Shown piece after piece: positions 43,137 through 51,618 of a DNA stretch of 64,000 bases (positions within the stretch are counted from its first letter, which is position 1; each line of letters starts with the position of its first letter). This stretch comes from DAOVRD01 sp964521715. Its GTDB lineage: Bacteria > Planctomycetota > Brocadiia > SM23-32. The stretch is taken from positions 1-64,000 of the forward strand of contig CAZFSS010000004.1 in the NCBI GenBank assembly GCA_964521715.1. Reading direction: 5' to 3'. The notes under the pieces are model-generated. The model did no database searches. It saw nothing but the letters and a program-made list of their open reading frames with translations, and was not told the DNA's origin. The translations under genes were made by a program, and so were the position numbers.

Positions 43137-43379
43137 ATGGCACACAAAAAGGGACAAGGCTCCTCGCGGAACGGACGCGACAGCGGCGCCCAGTACCGGG
43201 GGGTCAAGCGCTTCGGCGGGCAGAGGGTGACGGCCGGCTCGATCCTGGTGCGGCAGTGCGGTTCGCGCTTCTACCCCGGAAGGAACGTGGGCTGCGGGAG
43301 GGACTTCACGCTGTTCGCCATGGTGGACGGCGTGGTCGAGTTCACCCCCCGCAAGCGCATCAACATAATCGCCGAGTGA
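43137..43379 (+). CDS. rpmA: 50S ribosomal protein L27
   Basis: L27 reaches the peptidyl-transferase centre with its N terminus. The 80-residue product begins MAHKKGQGSSRNGRDSGAQY, the universal start, so there is no N-terminal extension that would need the Firmicutes Prp protease. The rest (RFGGQRVTAGSILVRQCGSRFYPGRNVG) is typical. Confidence 0.97.
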   Translation: MAHKKGQGSSRNGRDSGAQYRGVKRFGGQRVTAGSILVRQCGSRFYPGRNVGCGRDFTLFAMVDGVVEFTPRKRINIIAE

Positions 43380-43425
43380 CGGGCGGGCCTGCCCCGCGCC
43401 GTTCCAGCCGGCAACCGTGTCTGAA

Positions 43426-43455
43426 CGGCTGCTTCCCCGACGCCGGGGGCAGCCG
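43426..43455 (+). promoter_or_regulatory. Hairpin between rpmA and obgE
   Basis: CGGCTGC/GCAGCCG (43426-43432 with 43449-43455) and CCCCG/CGGGG (43435-43439 with 43444-43448) form a 12-pair stem with a 2-base bulge and a 4-base loop. No T run follows. It may lower read-through or be an RNA-processing site separating the ribosomal protein message from obgE. Confidence 0.55.
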
Positions 43456-43508
43456 TCGCTATCTGATCGGACGGACGACCGCCAAGCGCCCAACAGAACG
43501 AGCACGCC

Positions 43509-44537
43509 ATGCGGTTCGTTGACGAAGCCAGCATCCACGTCAGAGGGGGCGACGGCGGGGACGGCTGCGTGAGCTTCCGCCGGGAGAAGTACGTGGCGCG
43601 GGGCGGCCCCAACGGCGGAGACGGCGGCGATGGCGGCGACGTAATCATCGTGGCCGAAACGAACCTGAGCACGCTGCTGGACCTGGTCTCCAAGGCCAAG
43701 TTCCACGCCGGCGACGGCGGGCGCGGCAAGCCCAAGAACCAGCACGGCGCCAACGGCGACGACGCCGTCATCCGCGTGCCGCTCGGCACGGTCGTCATGG
43801 ACGCGCAGACCGGCCTAACGCTGAAGGACCTGAGCGAGCCAGGGCAGTCCCTGGTCGTGGCCAGAGGCGGCAAGGGCGGACGCGGCAACGCGCGGTTCGC
43901 CAGGGCGCAGCACCAGGTGCCCACCGAGTTCGAGGAGGGCCGCCCGGGCCAGCAACGCCGCCTGCGCCTGGAGCTGAAACTCATCGCTGACGTGGGACTG
44001 ATCGGACAGCCAAACGTGGGCAAGTCCACGCTGCTGAGCCGCATCAGCGCCGCCCATCCGAAGATCGCGCCCTACCCGTTCACCACCCTTGACCCCGTCG
44101 TCGGGATCGTCGACACCGATTCGTACCAACGCTTCACGGTCGCGGACATCCCGGGGCTGATCCGAGGGGCACACGAGGGCAAGGGACTGGGCGACGAATT
44201 CCTCCGGCACATCGAACGCACGCGCCTGCTGGTGCACATGGTCGATCCGGACCCGCCCGACGGGAGCGATCCCGCCGAGAATTACCACACCGTCCGCGAG
44301 GAGCTGCGCCTGCACAGCGCCAGGCTCGCCGCGAAGCCGGAGCTCGTGGTCGCCAACAAGATGGACCTGCCCGGGGCAGAGCGGGGACTTGCGGGCCTCT
44401 GCGAGGCGCTGGGCAGGGAAGTCCTTCCCATCTCAGCGTTGACGCGCCGCGGCCTGCGCGGTCTGATGGCCCGGATCCTCCACATGCTCCAGGAACTGGA
44501 GGCCGAGCCCCAGGAGGCGCAAGCCCCGGAGCTGTAG
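43509..44537 (+). CDS. obgE: Obg-family GTPase
   Basis: Obg is a GTPase that binds the 50S subunit during assembly and links it to stress signalling. The 342-residue protein has the Gly-rich Obg fold (about 1-158; GGDGGDGCVSFRREKYVARGGPNGGDGG) and a G domain with GQPNVGKST, ADIPGLIRGAHEGKGLG, NKMD and SAL. It ends soon after the G domain in a short acidic tail and lacks the OCT domain. It follows rpmA by 129 bases. Confidence 0.96.
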   Translation: MRFVDEASIHVRGGDGGDGCVSFRREKYVARGGPNGGDGGDGGDVIIVAETNLSTLLDLVSKAKFHAGDGGRGKPKNQHGANGDDAVIRVPLGTVVMDAQTGLTLKDLSEPGQSLVVARGGKGGRGNARFARAQHQVPTEFEEGRPGQQRRLRLELKLIADVGLIGQPNVGKSTLLSRISAAHPKIAPYPFTTLDPVVGIVDTDSYQRFTVADIPGLIRGAHEGKGLGDEFLRHIERTRLLVHMVDPDPPDGSDPAENYHTVREELRLHSARLAAKPELVVANKMDLPGAERGLAGLCEALGREVLPISALTRRGLRGLMARILHMLQELEAEPQEAQAPEL

Positions 44538-44604
44538 GGGCTCCGGCGCAGGCCGTCCAGAGCCCGGCGCACGGCGACGGGCGAGGAGAGAGGCGACCGG
44601 CCCC

Positions 44605-45999
44605 CTACTTCCCGATGCAGAACTGGCTGAAGATGCGGTCCAATACATCCTGCGGGGCGACCTGGCCGGTCACTTGGCCGAGGGCATCGGCCGCTTCGCG
44701 CAGGTTGAGGGCGGCGAACTCATAGCCCATCCCGGCCTCGACGGCCTTCTGAGCGCGGTCGAGCTCGGCCAGAGCGCGCCGGACGGCGTGCCGCTGCCGC
44801 GCGTTGAACAGGCAATCCGAAGCAGACGCGTCAAGCCTGCCCTCCGTCACCGTGCGGCCCAGCGCCTGGCGCAAAGCGTCCACGCCCTCGCCGGTGAGGG
44901 CGGATGTGTGGATGGTCTCCCACGCGAACGTTTCAGCCCTGAGCGCGCCCTCGTCGAGCACCTGAGGCAGGTCGCACTTGTTGATGACGCACAGCACGCG
45001 GGAGGGCGCCGGCGGAGTCGCGCCGGCCAGGGGATTGCCGGCCAGCGGCACCGATCCGTCCAGCACGACTACGAGCAACTGGCACGTGCCGATCTGCCGG
45101 GCCGCCCGCCTGACGGCTTCGGCCTCGGGCCCGTCGACCGCGTTGCTCAGACCCGCCGTGTCGCTCACGCGGAAGAAGACGCCGCCCAACTCGATCTCCG
45201 CGCTGACGGCGTCCCGAGTCGTGCCCGGCTGCGGATGCACGATCGCCCTGTCGAAACCCACGAGCCTGTTGAGCAGGCTGGACTTGCCGGCGTTGGGGGG
45301 ACCGCATATCACCACGTGCACGCTGCCGCTGCTGGCCACGTCTCCCCTGCCCCGTTCGACCTCGCGGGCCATCTGCCCGGCGACGCGCCCGCATCGTTCC
45401 AGGAACTCCTGCTCTCCGATCAGCTCGATCCCGTGCTCGGCGAAGTCGAGCGCGGCCTCAACGCGGACGCGAAGCTCGGTGACCTGCTCCTGAAGCTCGG
45501 CGCAGCGGCGGCCCACGGCGCCCGTCAGCTTCGAGCTCGCGGCCAGCAGCTCCGACTCGCTTCGGGCGCGTATGACGGCCAGGACGGCCTCCGCGGCGGC
45601 CAGGTCGATGCGGCCGCTCAGGAACGCCCGGCGAGTGAACTCCCCCGGCTCGGCCAGGCGCAGATCTCCCGGCCCATGCGCCAGCAGGTCGTCCAGCATC
45701 ATGTCCAGCAGCGCCGGCGAGCCGGGCACGTGGAACTCGACGACGTCCTCACGCGTGTAGGAGCGCGGCGCGCGCATGACGTAAGCGATGGCCGGGACGG
45801 ACAGGCCCTCGCCGAACAGCGCAACGTCGCCGGCAGTGGCCCGGAAGGTGCTCCGCCATCCTCCCCCCTCCCCCCGTCGAGGCCGGAACCGCCCGGCCGC
45901 ACAGCGCAGCGCCTCCGGCCCGCTGAGCCTTACGACGGCCAACATCGAATAGCCCGCCGGCGTGGAGACGGCGACGATGGTGTCTCCCGCCGTCGTCAT
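44605..45999 (-). CDS. mnmE: tRNA modification GTPase MnmE
   Basis: MnmE, with MnmG, makes 5-carboxymethylaminomethyl-type modifications at U34 of tRNAs. The 464-residue protein has the N-terminal formyl-THF-binding domain (GDTIVAVSTPAGYSMLAVVRLSGPEAL), a helical domain with an inserted G domain (CGPPNAGKSSLLNRL, QPGTTRD, SDTAGL, NKCD) and the invariant C-terminal FCIGK with its Cys. The ATG at 45999 overlaps the stop of the upstream dehydrogenase. MnmG is not in the window. Confidence 0.95.
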   Translation of the reverse strand: MTTAGDTIVAVSTPAGYSMLAVVRLSGPEALRCAAGRFRPRRGEGGGWRSTFRATAGDVALFGEGLSVPAIAYVMRAPRSYTREDVVEFHVPGSPALLDMMLDDLLAHGPGDLRLAEPGEFTRRAFLSGRIDLAAAEAVLAVIRARSESELLAASSKLTGAVGRRCAELQEQVTELRVRVEAALDFAEHGIELIGEQEFLERCGRVAGQMAREVERGRGDVASSGSVHVVICGPPNAGKSSLLNRLVGFDRAIVHPQPGTTRDAVSAEIELGGVFFRVSDTAGLSNAVDGPEAEAVRRAARQIGTCQLLVVVLDGSVPLAGNPLAGATPPAPSRVLCVINKCDLPQVLDEGALRAETFAWETIHTSALTGEGVDALRQALGRTVTEGRLDASASDCLFNARQRHAVRRALAELDRAQKAVEAGMGYEFAALNLREAADALGQVTGQVAPQDVLDRIFSQFCIGK

Positions 46000-47303
46000 T
46001 CGTCCGGGAACCTCAGCTCGTCGCGGGACAGCAGGAAGCGCTCCGCCTCGGCGCACCACGATCCGTTGGCCGCGCTCACGATGCGGTCCAGCTCTCGCAG
46101 GACGCTCTTGAGGGGCTCGGCCTCTTCGTCGGCGCGGCGGCCCAGCTCCTCCAGAGCCGTCAGCGGCAGCCGGAGCTGCGTGTAGATCAGCTTCTTGCCG
46201 CCCGGTATGTTGGGCAGGTCCAATATGGTCCGGGCGACCGAGTCGAGTCCGCCGACGTGCGTGACCATCCCGGCCGGATTGATGCGCCCCTCGCTCATCA
46301 GCCTGAGCGATATGCGCATGTCCTCCGTGTTGCCCCCGCTGGTGCCGACGATGTGGTGCTCTTCGTAGTGGACGTTGTAGAAGTTGAACTGGGCCGCGAA
46401 GTCCTGGCGGGGAGGCCCGGCGAAGAAGTTCAGGCAGCCGTTGCGGCCCAGCATGGCGTCCGCCTGGCGCACGAGGGCTTCGGCGGGGAAGAACACGAAC
46501 GCGTCGTCCACCATCTGGCCGCAAGTGAAGGCGCGCACGAACTCAACGAGGCCCTCCGTCCCGCCGGCGACCTCGTTCGGGTTCACGTAGGCGAGTTCGC
46601 TGCCTTTCTCCGCCGCCCGCTCGGGCGGGAAGTGGCTGCGCGCCCGCGCCAGCTTCTGCGCGTCGATGTCCGTGACGAGCAGACGCTTCGGATTGCGCGG
46701 CCCGTGGAGCGCGAAGTCTATGGCGCCCAGTCCCATCGGTCCGGCAGCCGCCAGAAGGGCGCAGTTGCCCCCATCGCGGATGCCCATCTCGTGGTCATAG
46801 GTGCCGGGCGGCCAGTGGTACTGCGCGCGGAAGGCCCCCACGATGCAGGACATCGGCTCGGCCAGGGACGCCTTGAAGAATGCGTCGCCGTCGTACGGCA
46901 GCAGGCAGTCCATCGCCATGACTTCCTGCGGCATGAGGACCTTCGTCGCGTTGCCGCCGATGTACGGGTAAGAGTACCCCGGCGAGTCCGTGGACCCCTT
47001 GTAGTTGAGGGCCGGCTGAATGGCGTACATCTGACCCGGCTCGAAGCGGCCCCGCCACTTGGCGCCGACCGCCAGCAGCCGGCCTGCGAACTCGTGGCCC
47101 AGAATGGTGGGATGCTGGGCCACGTCCTTGGGAATGCGTTTGTGCGCAGGCCCCTGCTCGGCCGCCTTGTGCGAAGACATGCAGATGCTGTTGCTCACCA
47201 CCTCGGCCAGGATCTCGTCATCGGCGGGGTCCGGCAGGTCGAACGTCTCCAGCCGAAGGTCACGCCGGCCGTATATCCTCACCGCGCGCGTTCTCACCGG
47301 CAT
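45996..47303 (-). CDS. Zinc-type medium-chain dehydrogenase, SorE-like
   Basis: A medium-chain dehydrogenase of 435 residues. It has the pattern of the L-sorbose-1-phosphate reductase group: SNSICMSSHKAAEQG (Zn Cys), HPTILGHEFAG (His-Glu), IQPALNYKGSTDSPGYSYPYIGGNATKVLMP, and SLAEPMSCIVGAFRAQYHW. A Rossmann fold follows (LLAAAGPMGLGAIDFAL). Sugar-phosphate or polyol oxidoreduction is likely; the actual substrate is open because no sugar transport genes flank it. AGAGGA precedes the ATG, and a perfect TATAAT lies upstream. mnmE follows with an ATGA overlap. Confidence 0.82.
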   Translation of the reverse strand: MPVRTRAVRIYGRRDLRLETFDLPDPADDEILAEVVSNSICMSSHKAAEQGPAHKRIPKDVAQHPTILGHEFAGRLLAVGAKWRGRFEPGQMYAIQPALNYKGSTDSPGYSYPYIGGNATKVLMPQEVMAMDCLLPYDGDAFFKASLAEPMSCIVGAFRAQYHWPPGTYDHEMGIRDGGNCALLAAAGPMGLGAIDFALHGPRNPKRLLVTDIDAQKLARARSHFPPERAAEKGSELAYVNPNEVAGGTEGLVEFVRAFTCGQMVDDAFVFFPAEALVRQADAMLGRNGCLNFFAGPPRQDFAAQFNFYNVHYEEHHIVGTSGGNTEDMRISLRLMSEGRINPAGMVTHVGGLDSVARTILDLPNIPGGKKLIYTQLRLPLTALEELGRRADEEAEPLKSVLRELDRIVSAANGSWCAEAERFLLSRDELRFPDE

Positions 47304-47352
47304 GCCGCGATTCCTCTTTGGGGATCGAAAGACAGGAGGGAAGACAATGACG

Positions 47353-47358
47353 ATTATA
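47353..47358 (-). promoter_or_regulatory. -10 box TATAAT of the dehydrogenase-mnmE unit
   Basis: A perfect TATAAT on the minus strand about 50 bases before the start codon; the -35 region (TTTCTC at 17 bp) is a poor match. Confidence 0.5.
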
Positions 47359-47430
47359 CCGGGCTGCGCAGCGGCGAGAAAGGGAAGGAAACGCTTGCGG
47401 CAGTCGCGCCCCCGGCACGCGCGCGGACGC

Positions 47431-47754
47431 TCAGACCTCAGACGGCTTCTTCGCCTCGGCCTGGGGCAGAGCGAAGACCAGGCGCGTGCGGCCGACGCGT
47501 ATCACGTCCCCGTCATAGAGCAAGGACCTGTTGATCCTGCGCCCGTTCAGGTAAGTGCCGTTGTGGCTCTCGCAGTCGACCAGCCAGAAGAACTCGCCGT
47601 CGTAGTCGATCCTGCAGTGCTTGCGGGAGGCCCCGGTCTCGCCGATCTTCAGGTCATTCGAGCTCCGGCGCCCGATGGTGAAAGAGCCCAGGCGCGTGAT
47701 CTCGCCTTTGGTGCCGGCCTGCGATCCGTTCTGTATCTCCAGCGTCGCCTTCAT
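47431..47754 (-). CDS. Small FHA-domain protein
   Basis: The 107-residue protein is essentially one FHA domain: FTIGRRSSNDLKI, ASRKHCRIDY and CESHNGTYLNG are the phosphothreonine-binding loops, with GDVIRVGRTRLVF at the end. FHA domains bind phosphothreonine peptides made by Ser/Thr kinases. It is the last gene of the FHA/kinase run, so a regulatory or substrate role for the neighbouring kinase is likely. The ATG at 47754 is used; a TTG at 47784 is less likely. Confidence 0.85.
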   Translation of the reverse strand: MKATLEIQNGSQAGTKGEITRLGSFTIGRRSSNDLKIGETGASRKHCRIDYDGEFFWLVDCESHNGTYLNGRRINRSLLYDGDVIRVGRTRLVFALPQAEAKKPSEV

Positions 47755-47789
47755 ACGAACACGCAACGGGATTTCGGAAGGCAAGAGCC

Positions 47790-49016
47790 CTAGAGGCCGG
47801 CTTCCGCAGCCCTCTCGTCCAGGGCCCGGCGCATGTCCGCAGGGGTGTTGTAGCGCTCGTAATCGGACATGGCCTGTCGGATGACGGCGCAGATGCCTTC
47901 AGGAATGGCCGGGTTGATCTCGTTGGGCGCCTGGACCATCCGGTCGAACGCGCTCGACGCCTTGCTGCCGGGCAGGACGTCTCCGAACGGCGCCTTGGCG
48001 CAGAGCATGTAGTAGAGGACGGCCCCCGCACCGAACACGTCGGCCTTCTGGTCGGCGACGGCCGGGTAGGCTATCAGCTCGGGCGCAGCGAACGAGGGGT
48101 CAACGCTCAGCGTGCCGTCCATGACGCGGGTCACCTGCGAATCCTGCCTGCCGGCCAGGGGTTTGACCAGGTCGAAGTCCGTCAGCTTCACCTGCATGCC
48201 CTTGCAGACGATGATGTTATCCGGACGGACGGCGCGGAAGACGATGTCCTGCTCGTAGGCATGTTGCAGGGCGTCGAGGACTTGGCGCTCGATGCTCACG
48301 GCCTGGTCGATCTTCAGCGGCTTGCCGGCCCGGTCGATCACGTCCTGCAAGTTCCGGCCCTCGACGAATTCCATGGCGACGAAGAACCAGTCTCCCGACC
48401 GGCCGCCCTTGAAGACGCGCACGAAGTTCGGGTGACGCAGCAGGGCCCCGTGCTTGGCGCCGCGGATGAAGCGGTTCTGGATCTCCACGTTCACCCTTTC
48501 GAGCGGCTTGAGGACTTTGACGGCAACGGGCACATTCCTCTCCCGGTCTCGCGCCCGGAAGACGACGGATATGTCCCCGTTGAAGATGATGTCCTCCAGC
48601 TCGTAGCCGGCCATCTCTGTGCCCTTCAGGGCGGCCACCGCTTCGTTGGCTTGCTGCTCCGCCTCCTTCGCGCCGAACTCGGCCAGGTCGACCTTCCGTT
48701 GGGCGGACACCGGCGGGTAAGAAACGACGAGCTGATGGCTGCCCACCGTCACGTGGTCCTCGTGGTCGAGTTGGACCTTGCCTCGGATGAGCTCGTCGTT
48801 GACCCGGGTTCCGTTGCGGCTGCCCAGATCTTCGACGAACAGACGGCCGTCGTCGAAGGTGAACTGACAGTGCCGTCGGGAAAGCTGCGGGTCCGATATG
48901 CGTATCTGGCAGAACGCCCCCCGACCTAGCCAAATGGCCGCTTCCTCGTCGCTGGGCGGGATCTCGTACTCGAAGTTGGCCTGCCTGCCCACTTCAACGC
49001 GGAGGCGGGGGTTCAT
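47790..49016 (-). CDS. FHA domain-pseudokinase protein
   Basis: Residues 1-125 form an FHA domain (IWLGRGAFCQIRI, LSRRHCQFTF, GSRNGTRVND). From about 155 a protein-kinase fold follows with a VAVKVLK lysine, but the catalytic loop reads FRAVRPDN where active kinases have HRDLKPEN, and the Mg loop reads TDFDL instead of DFG. The catalytic Asp is thus Ala, and the protein is very probably a pseudokinase. It may scaffold the active kinase at 49079 or sense a phosphorylated partner. The ATG at 49016 has GAGGGGAG 4 bases upstream. Confidence 0.85.
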   Translation of the reverse strand: MNPRLRVEVGRQANFEYEIPPSDEEAAIWLGRGAFCQIRISDPQLSRRHCQFTFDDGRLFVEDLGSRNGTRVNDELIRGKVQLDHEDHVTVGSHQLVVSYPPVSAQRKVDLAEFGAKEAEQQANEAVAALKGTEMAGYELEDIIFNGDISVVFRARDRERNVPVAVKVLKPLERVNVEIQNRFIRGAKHGALLRHPNFVRVFKGGRSGDWFFVAMEFVEGRNLQDVIDRAGKPLKIDQAVSIERQVLDALQHAYEQDIVFRAVRPDNIIVCKGMQVKLTDFDLVKPLAGRQDSQVTRVMDGTLSVDPSFAAPELIAYPAVADQKADVFGAGAVLYYMLCAKAPFGDVLPGSKASSAFDRMVQAPNEINPAIPEGICAVIRQAMSDYERYNTPADMRRALDERAAEAGL

Positions 49017-49078
49017 GACGCTCCCCTCTACGAACTCCACCTGCCGAGCCGGAGCTCGGCTCCGGCTGCAAGAAACAC

Positions 49079-49993
49079 CTAGCACGCGCCGCCCGTTCGG
49101 GGCGGCGCGTCCGGACCCGATGTCTCACCGCGCGAGCGCGCCGACTCAACGGCGGACCTCAGGTCAATCATCACTTCTGGCATAGACTTATAGCGCAAAT
49201 CCCGGTCCTTTGCAATGCACTTTTGTACCAGGTCTTCCAGTGCCGCCGGCATGTCGGGTGCCACCTGGCGAAGCCGCAGCGGCTCCACGTTCAGGTGGTC
49301 CTGCATCCTGCGGCTGCGGTCCGTGGAAACCGGGAAGGGCCGCCTGCCGGCCAGCACTTCGAACGTCGAGACGCCGAAGGCGTAGATGTCCGTGCGCTCG
49401 TCGACCGGCTGGCTTTTCACCTGTTCGGGGGCCATGTAGCTGGCCGTCCCCCCGCGACTCAAGACGGTCCTGGCCTTCAGGCTGGCCGGTATCGTGAGCC
49501 CGAAGTCTATGATCTTCGCGCTCCCGTCTCTGGAACGCAGCACGTTCTTGGGGCAGAAATCGCGATGGATCAGCCCCTGCTCGTGGATGTACGTCAGCCC
49601 CGAGCCCATCTGGAGGACCAGGTCGAAGCGATGCTCCTCCACCCACGGAAACTGCAGGGCCACCAGCGTCTCCAGGTTCGGGCCGTCCACGAACTCCATG
49701 GCGATGTAGTAGTCGTCCTTGCCCGCGCGCCCGTAGTCGAACGTCTTGATCACATTCGGGTGGTCCAGGCGCAGCGCGATCGAGCCCTCCTCGGCCTCGA
49801 AGACCTGCTTGAACGTATCCATCATCTCCACGGACTGGGGAGTGAGGATCTTGACGGCGCAGACTCGGCCGGTCCCCGGCTGACGGGCCTTCCAGATGCG
49901 GCTCATCCCCCCCCTGCCCACTTCCTCGATGAGCTCGTAGCCCCCGTAGCGGGCCCTGCGGCCCGGGAAGATGAGGTCCAGCAATCTGGCCAT
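49079..49993 (-). CDS. Ser/Thr protein kinase (PknB-like, apparently active)
   Basis: A 304-residue Hanks-type kinase with no membrane segment. It has the glycine loop EVGRGGMSRIW, the lysine CAVKIL (K48), the catalytic loop LIHRDFCPKNVL, IIDFGLT (DFG) and the activation/APE region GGTASYMAPEQ. The catalytic loop has Cys where Lys of HRDLKPEN is usual, a change also found in active kinases of other types. Being soluble and next to an FHA domain protein, it likely phosphorylates Thr sites read by the neighbouring FHA domains (inference). It is the only one of the three kinase-fold proteins with intact HRD and DFG. Confidence 0.88.
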   Translation of the reverse strand: MARLLDLIFPGRRARYGGYELIEEVGRGGMSRIWKARQPGTGRVCAVKILTPQSVEMMDTFKQVFEAEEGSIALRLDHPNVIKTFDYGRAGKDDYYIAMEFVDGPNLETLVALQFPWVEEHRFDLVLQMGSGLTYIHEQGLIHRDFCPKNVLRSRDGSAKIIDFGLTIPASLKARTVLSRGGTASYMAPEQVKSQPVDERTDIYAFGVSTFEVLAGRRPFPVSTDRSRRMQDHLNVEPLRLRQVAPDMPAALEDLVQKCIAKDRDLRYKSMPEVMIDLRSAVESARSRGETSGPDAPPRTGGAC

Positions 49994-50186
49994 GGCGGAC
50001 CCGTCAAGCGCACGGGAATCGTAGCAGAAGGCCGGCACCGGCACAGACGCGGAAGAGACCCGACCGCCGCTGCATCCGGCCCGTCCGGCGGCGGCAACCG
50101 CCGACCGCGGGAAAGGCCTCGCCCTGCGCCGTCGCCGCGCCAAACCGTCCGCGCCCGAACGGGCACGCAGGCACAGGCCGCTTCCG

Positions 50187-51491
50187 TCAGACTGACGGCG
50201 CCGCCAGGGACATGTGGAGCTGCGTGGTGCCGAGCCCCACCACGTCTCCCGGCGCGACCTGTGCGGCCTGCAGGCGCTCGCCGTTGACAAACATTCCGTT
50301 GCTGCTGCCGGCATCCTCGACCGTGACGACGCCTCCCTGGCGCCGCAGCACAATGTGCTTGCGGGAGACCGCGGGGTCGCGCAAAGTCACGTCGCACAAC
50401 TCGGCGTCGCGGCCGACGGCGAGCTCTTCGCCCTCGTGGATCACGAAGAACCTGCCTCCGCGCCTGTCGTCCCAGATGAAGAAAGCCGTGAAGTCGGCCG
50501 GCTGCATCTCGACGGCGGGCGCTGCCGCGCGCGCGGCCCGCTGGACGGCCACCGGCTGCGTGATCTGAGCTGTATCCGCCGCCGAGGCGAGCGCCCCCGC
50601 GGCCTCCGGCACGCCCTCTGCTTGTTTCGTCCGCCCGAACGTGCGCGCCAAGAGCATGGCGCTGGCCAGCTCGACGACGACCTCGCCGGGGCTGCCGAAG
50701 CCATTCTCCGTGAGAAGGCGCTGCACGACCTGCGCCGTCTGCTGGCCCACGCCGGAATCGGCCGCCGTGATCCGGCCGTACGGCCCGCGCAGCAGGGCGT
50801 TCCTGTACGCGCCCAGGGAATCGCTGTCCGCGCGCGCCGGCACGTCGGCACCCAGCATCTCCATCATCAGGGCCCCGAGCGCCGCAAAATCCTCGCCTGT
50901 CTTGGCAGCGCTGGGCTTCTTGCCGCGCGTCCGGAGCAGCTCCTCCGCGGTGACCCACTCGTCTTCGTCGGCCTCCGCAGCCCCTTCTTCCTGAGCCCCG
51001 CCGATCTCCTCGGGTCGAGGCGGCTGCGCGATGAACGAGCGCACGGCGAAGTCGCTCACCTTCACGCGCTCCTCGGAGACGACGAAGACGTTCTCCGACC
51101 GCAGGTCATTGTGGCAGTAGCCGACGTCTCCGGCCATGTCCAGGACCTGAGCGATCTGGCGCGTGAAGAGCACAACCTGGTTCTCCGGCAGGCGGTTCTT
51201 CTCGCGCAGCTTATGTTGCAGCGTGGGGCAGTCCATGAACTCCATGGCCAGGAAGAGCCGCCCGGCCTCTTCCCCCGCGTCGAGGACTTTGACGGCTGAC
51301 GCGTGCTTGAGGTTCTTCAGCCCTTCCAGAGCGCGCACGAGGCCGGCCCGCAGTGCGCGATCACCCGGAACCGCCTCCTTCTTGATCACCCTGAGCGCGC
51401 ACCGCTGACCCCCGTCCCGGGCCTCATAGACCACGCTGTAAGGCCCCGAGCCCAGTTCCGCGCCGAGCTTGAATCGGCCGATCTCTGCCAT
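50187..51491 (-). CDS. Degenerate kinase domain with C-terminal FHA
   Basis: The first gene of the kinase cluster has a kinase fold (about 1-280) and a C-terminal FHA domain (about 345-425; LAVGRDAELCDVTL, VSRKHIVLRR, GSSNGMFVNGE), the reverse order of the protein at 47790. The ATP-site Lys is Arg (ALRVIKK, R34), the catalytic loop is HNDLRSEN (Asp129 kept), and the Mg loop is DFA (147-149). It is probably inactive or very weak. An inserted acidic stretch (about 160-180) splits the C-lobe. GGGGGGAG precedes the ATG and a promoter lies upstream. Confidence 0.83.
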   Translation of the reverse strand: MAEIGRFKLGAELGSGPYSVVYEARDGGQRCALRVIKKEAVPGDRALRAGLVRALEGLKNLKHASAVKVLDAGEEAGRLFLAMEFMDCPTLQHKLREKNRLPENQVVLFTRQIAQVLDMAGDVGYCHNDLRSENVFVVSEERVKVSDFAVRSFIAQPPRPEEIGGAQEEGAAEADEDEWVTAEELLRTRGKKPSAAKTGEDFAALGALMMEMLGADVPARADSDSLGAYRNALLRGPYGRITAADSGVGQQTAQVVQRLLTENGFGSPGEVVVELASAMLLARTFGRTKQAEGVPEAAGALASAADTAQITQPVAVQRAARAAAPAVEMQPADFTAFFIWDDRRGGRFFVIHEGEELAVGRDAELCDVTLRDPAVSRKHIVLRRQGGVVTVEDAGSSNGMFVNGERLQAAQVAPGDVVGLGTTQLHMSLAAPSV

Positions 51492-51548
51492 CTCTTCTCC
51501 CCCCGTCGCGCAGTTTCAGCAACATGGACAGACTGGTAAGCGCCTAAC

Positions 51549-51576
51549 ATCTTAGCGCTTTTGGGTGCCAAGTCAA
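51549..51576 (-). promoter_or_regulatory. Promoter of the FHA/kinase cluster
   Basis: On the minus strand TTGACT (51576-51571), a 16 bp spacer and TAAGAT (51554-51549). Confidence 0.5.
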
Positions 51577-51618
51577 CCTACTTTTGGAGCTCGGCCGAAG
51601 GCCCACAGGAGGCACCGC

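Noticed and set aside
43380..43508. Intrinsic terminator after rpmA
   Set aside because: The stem is strong but no T run follows on either side, so it is listed only as a hairpin.
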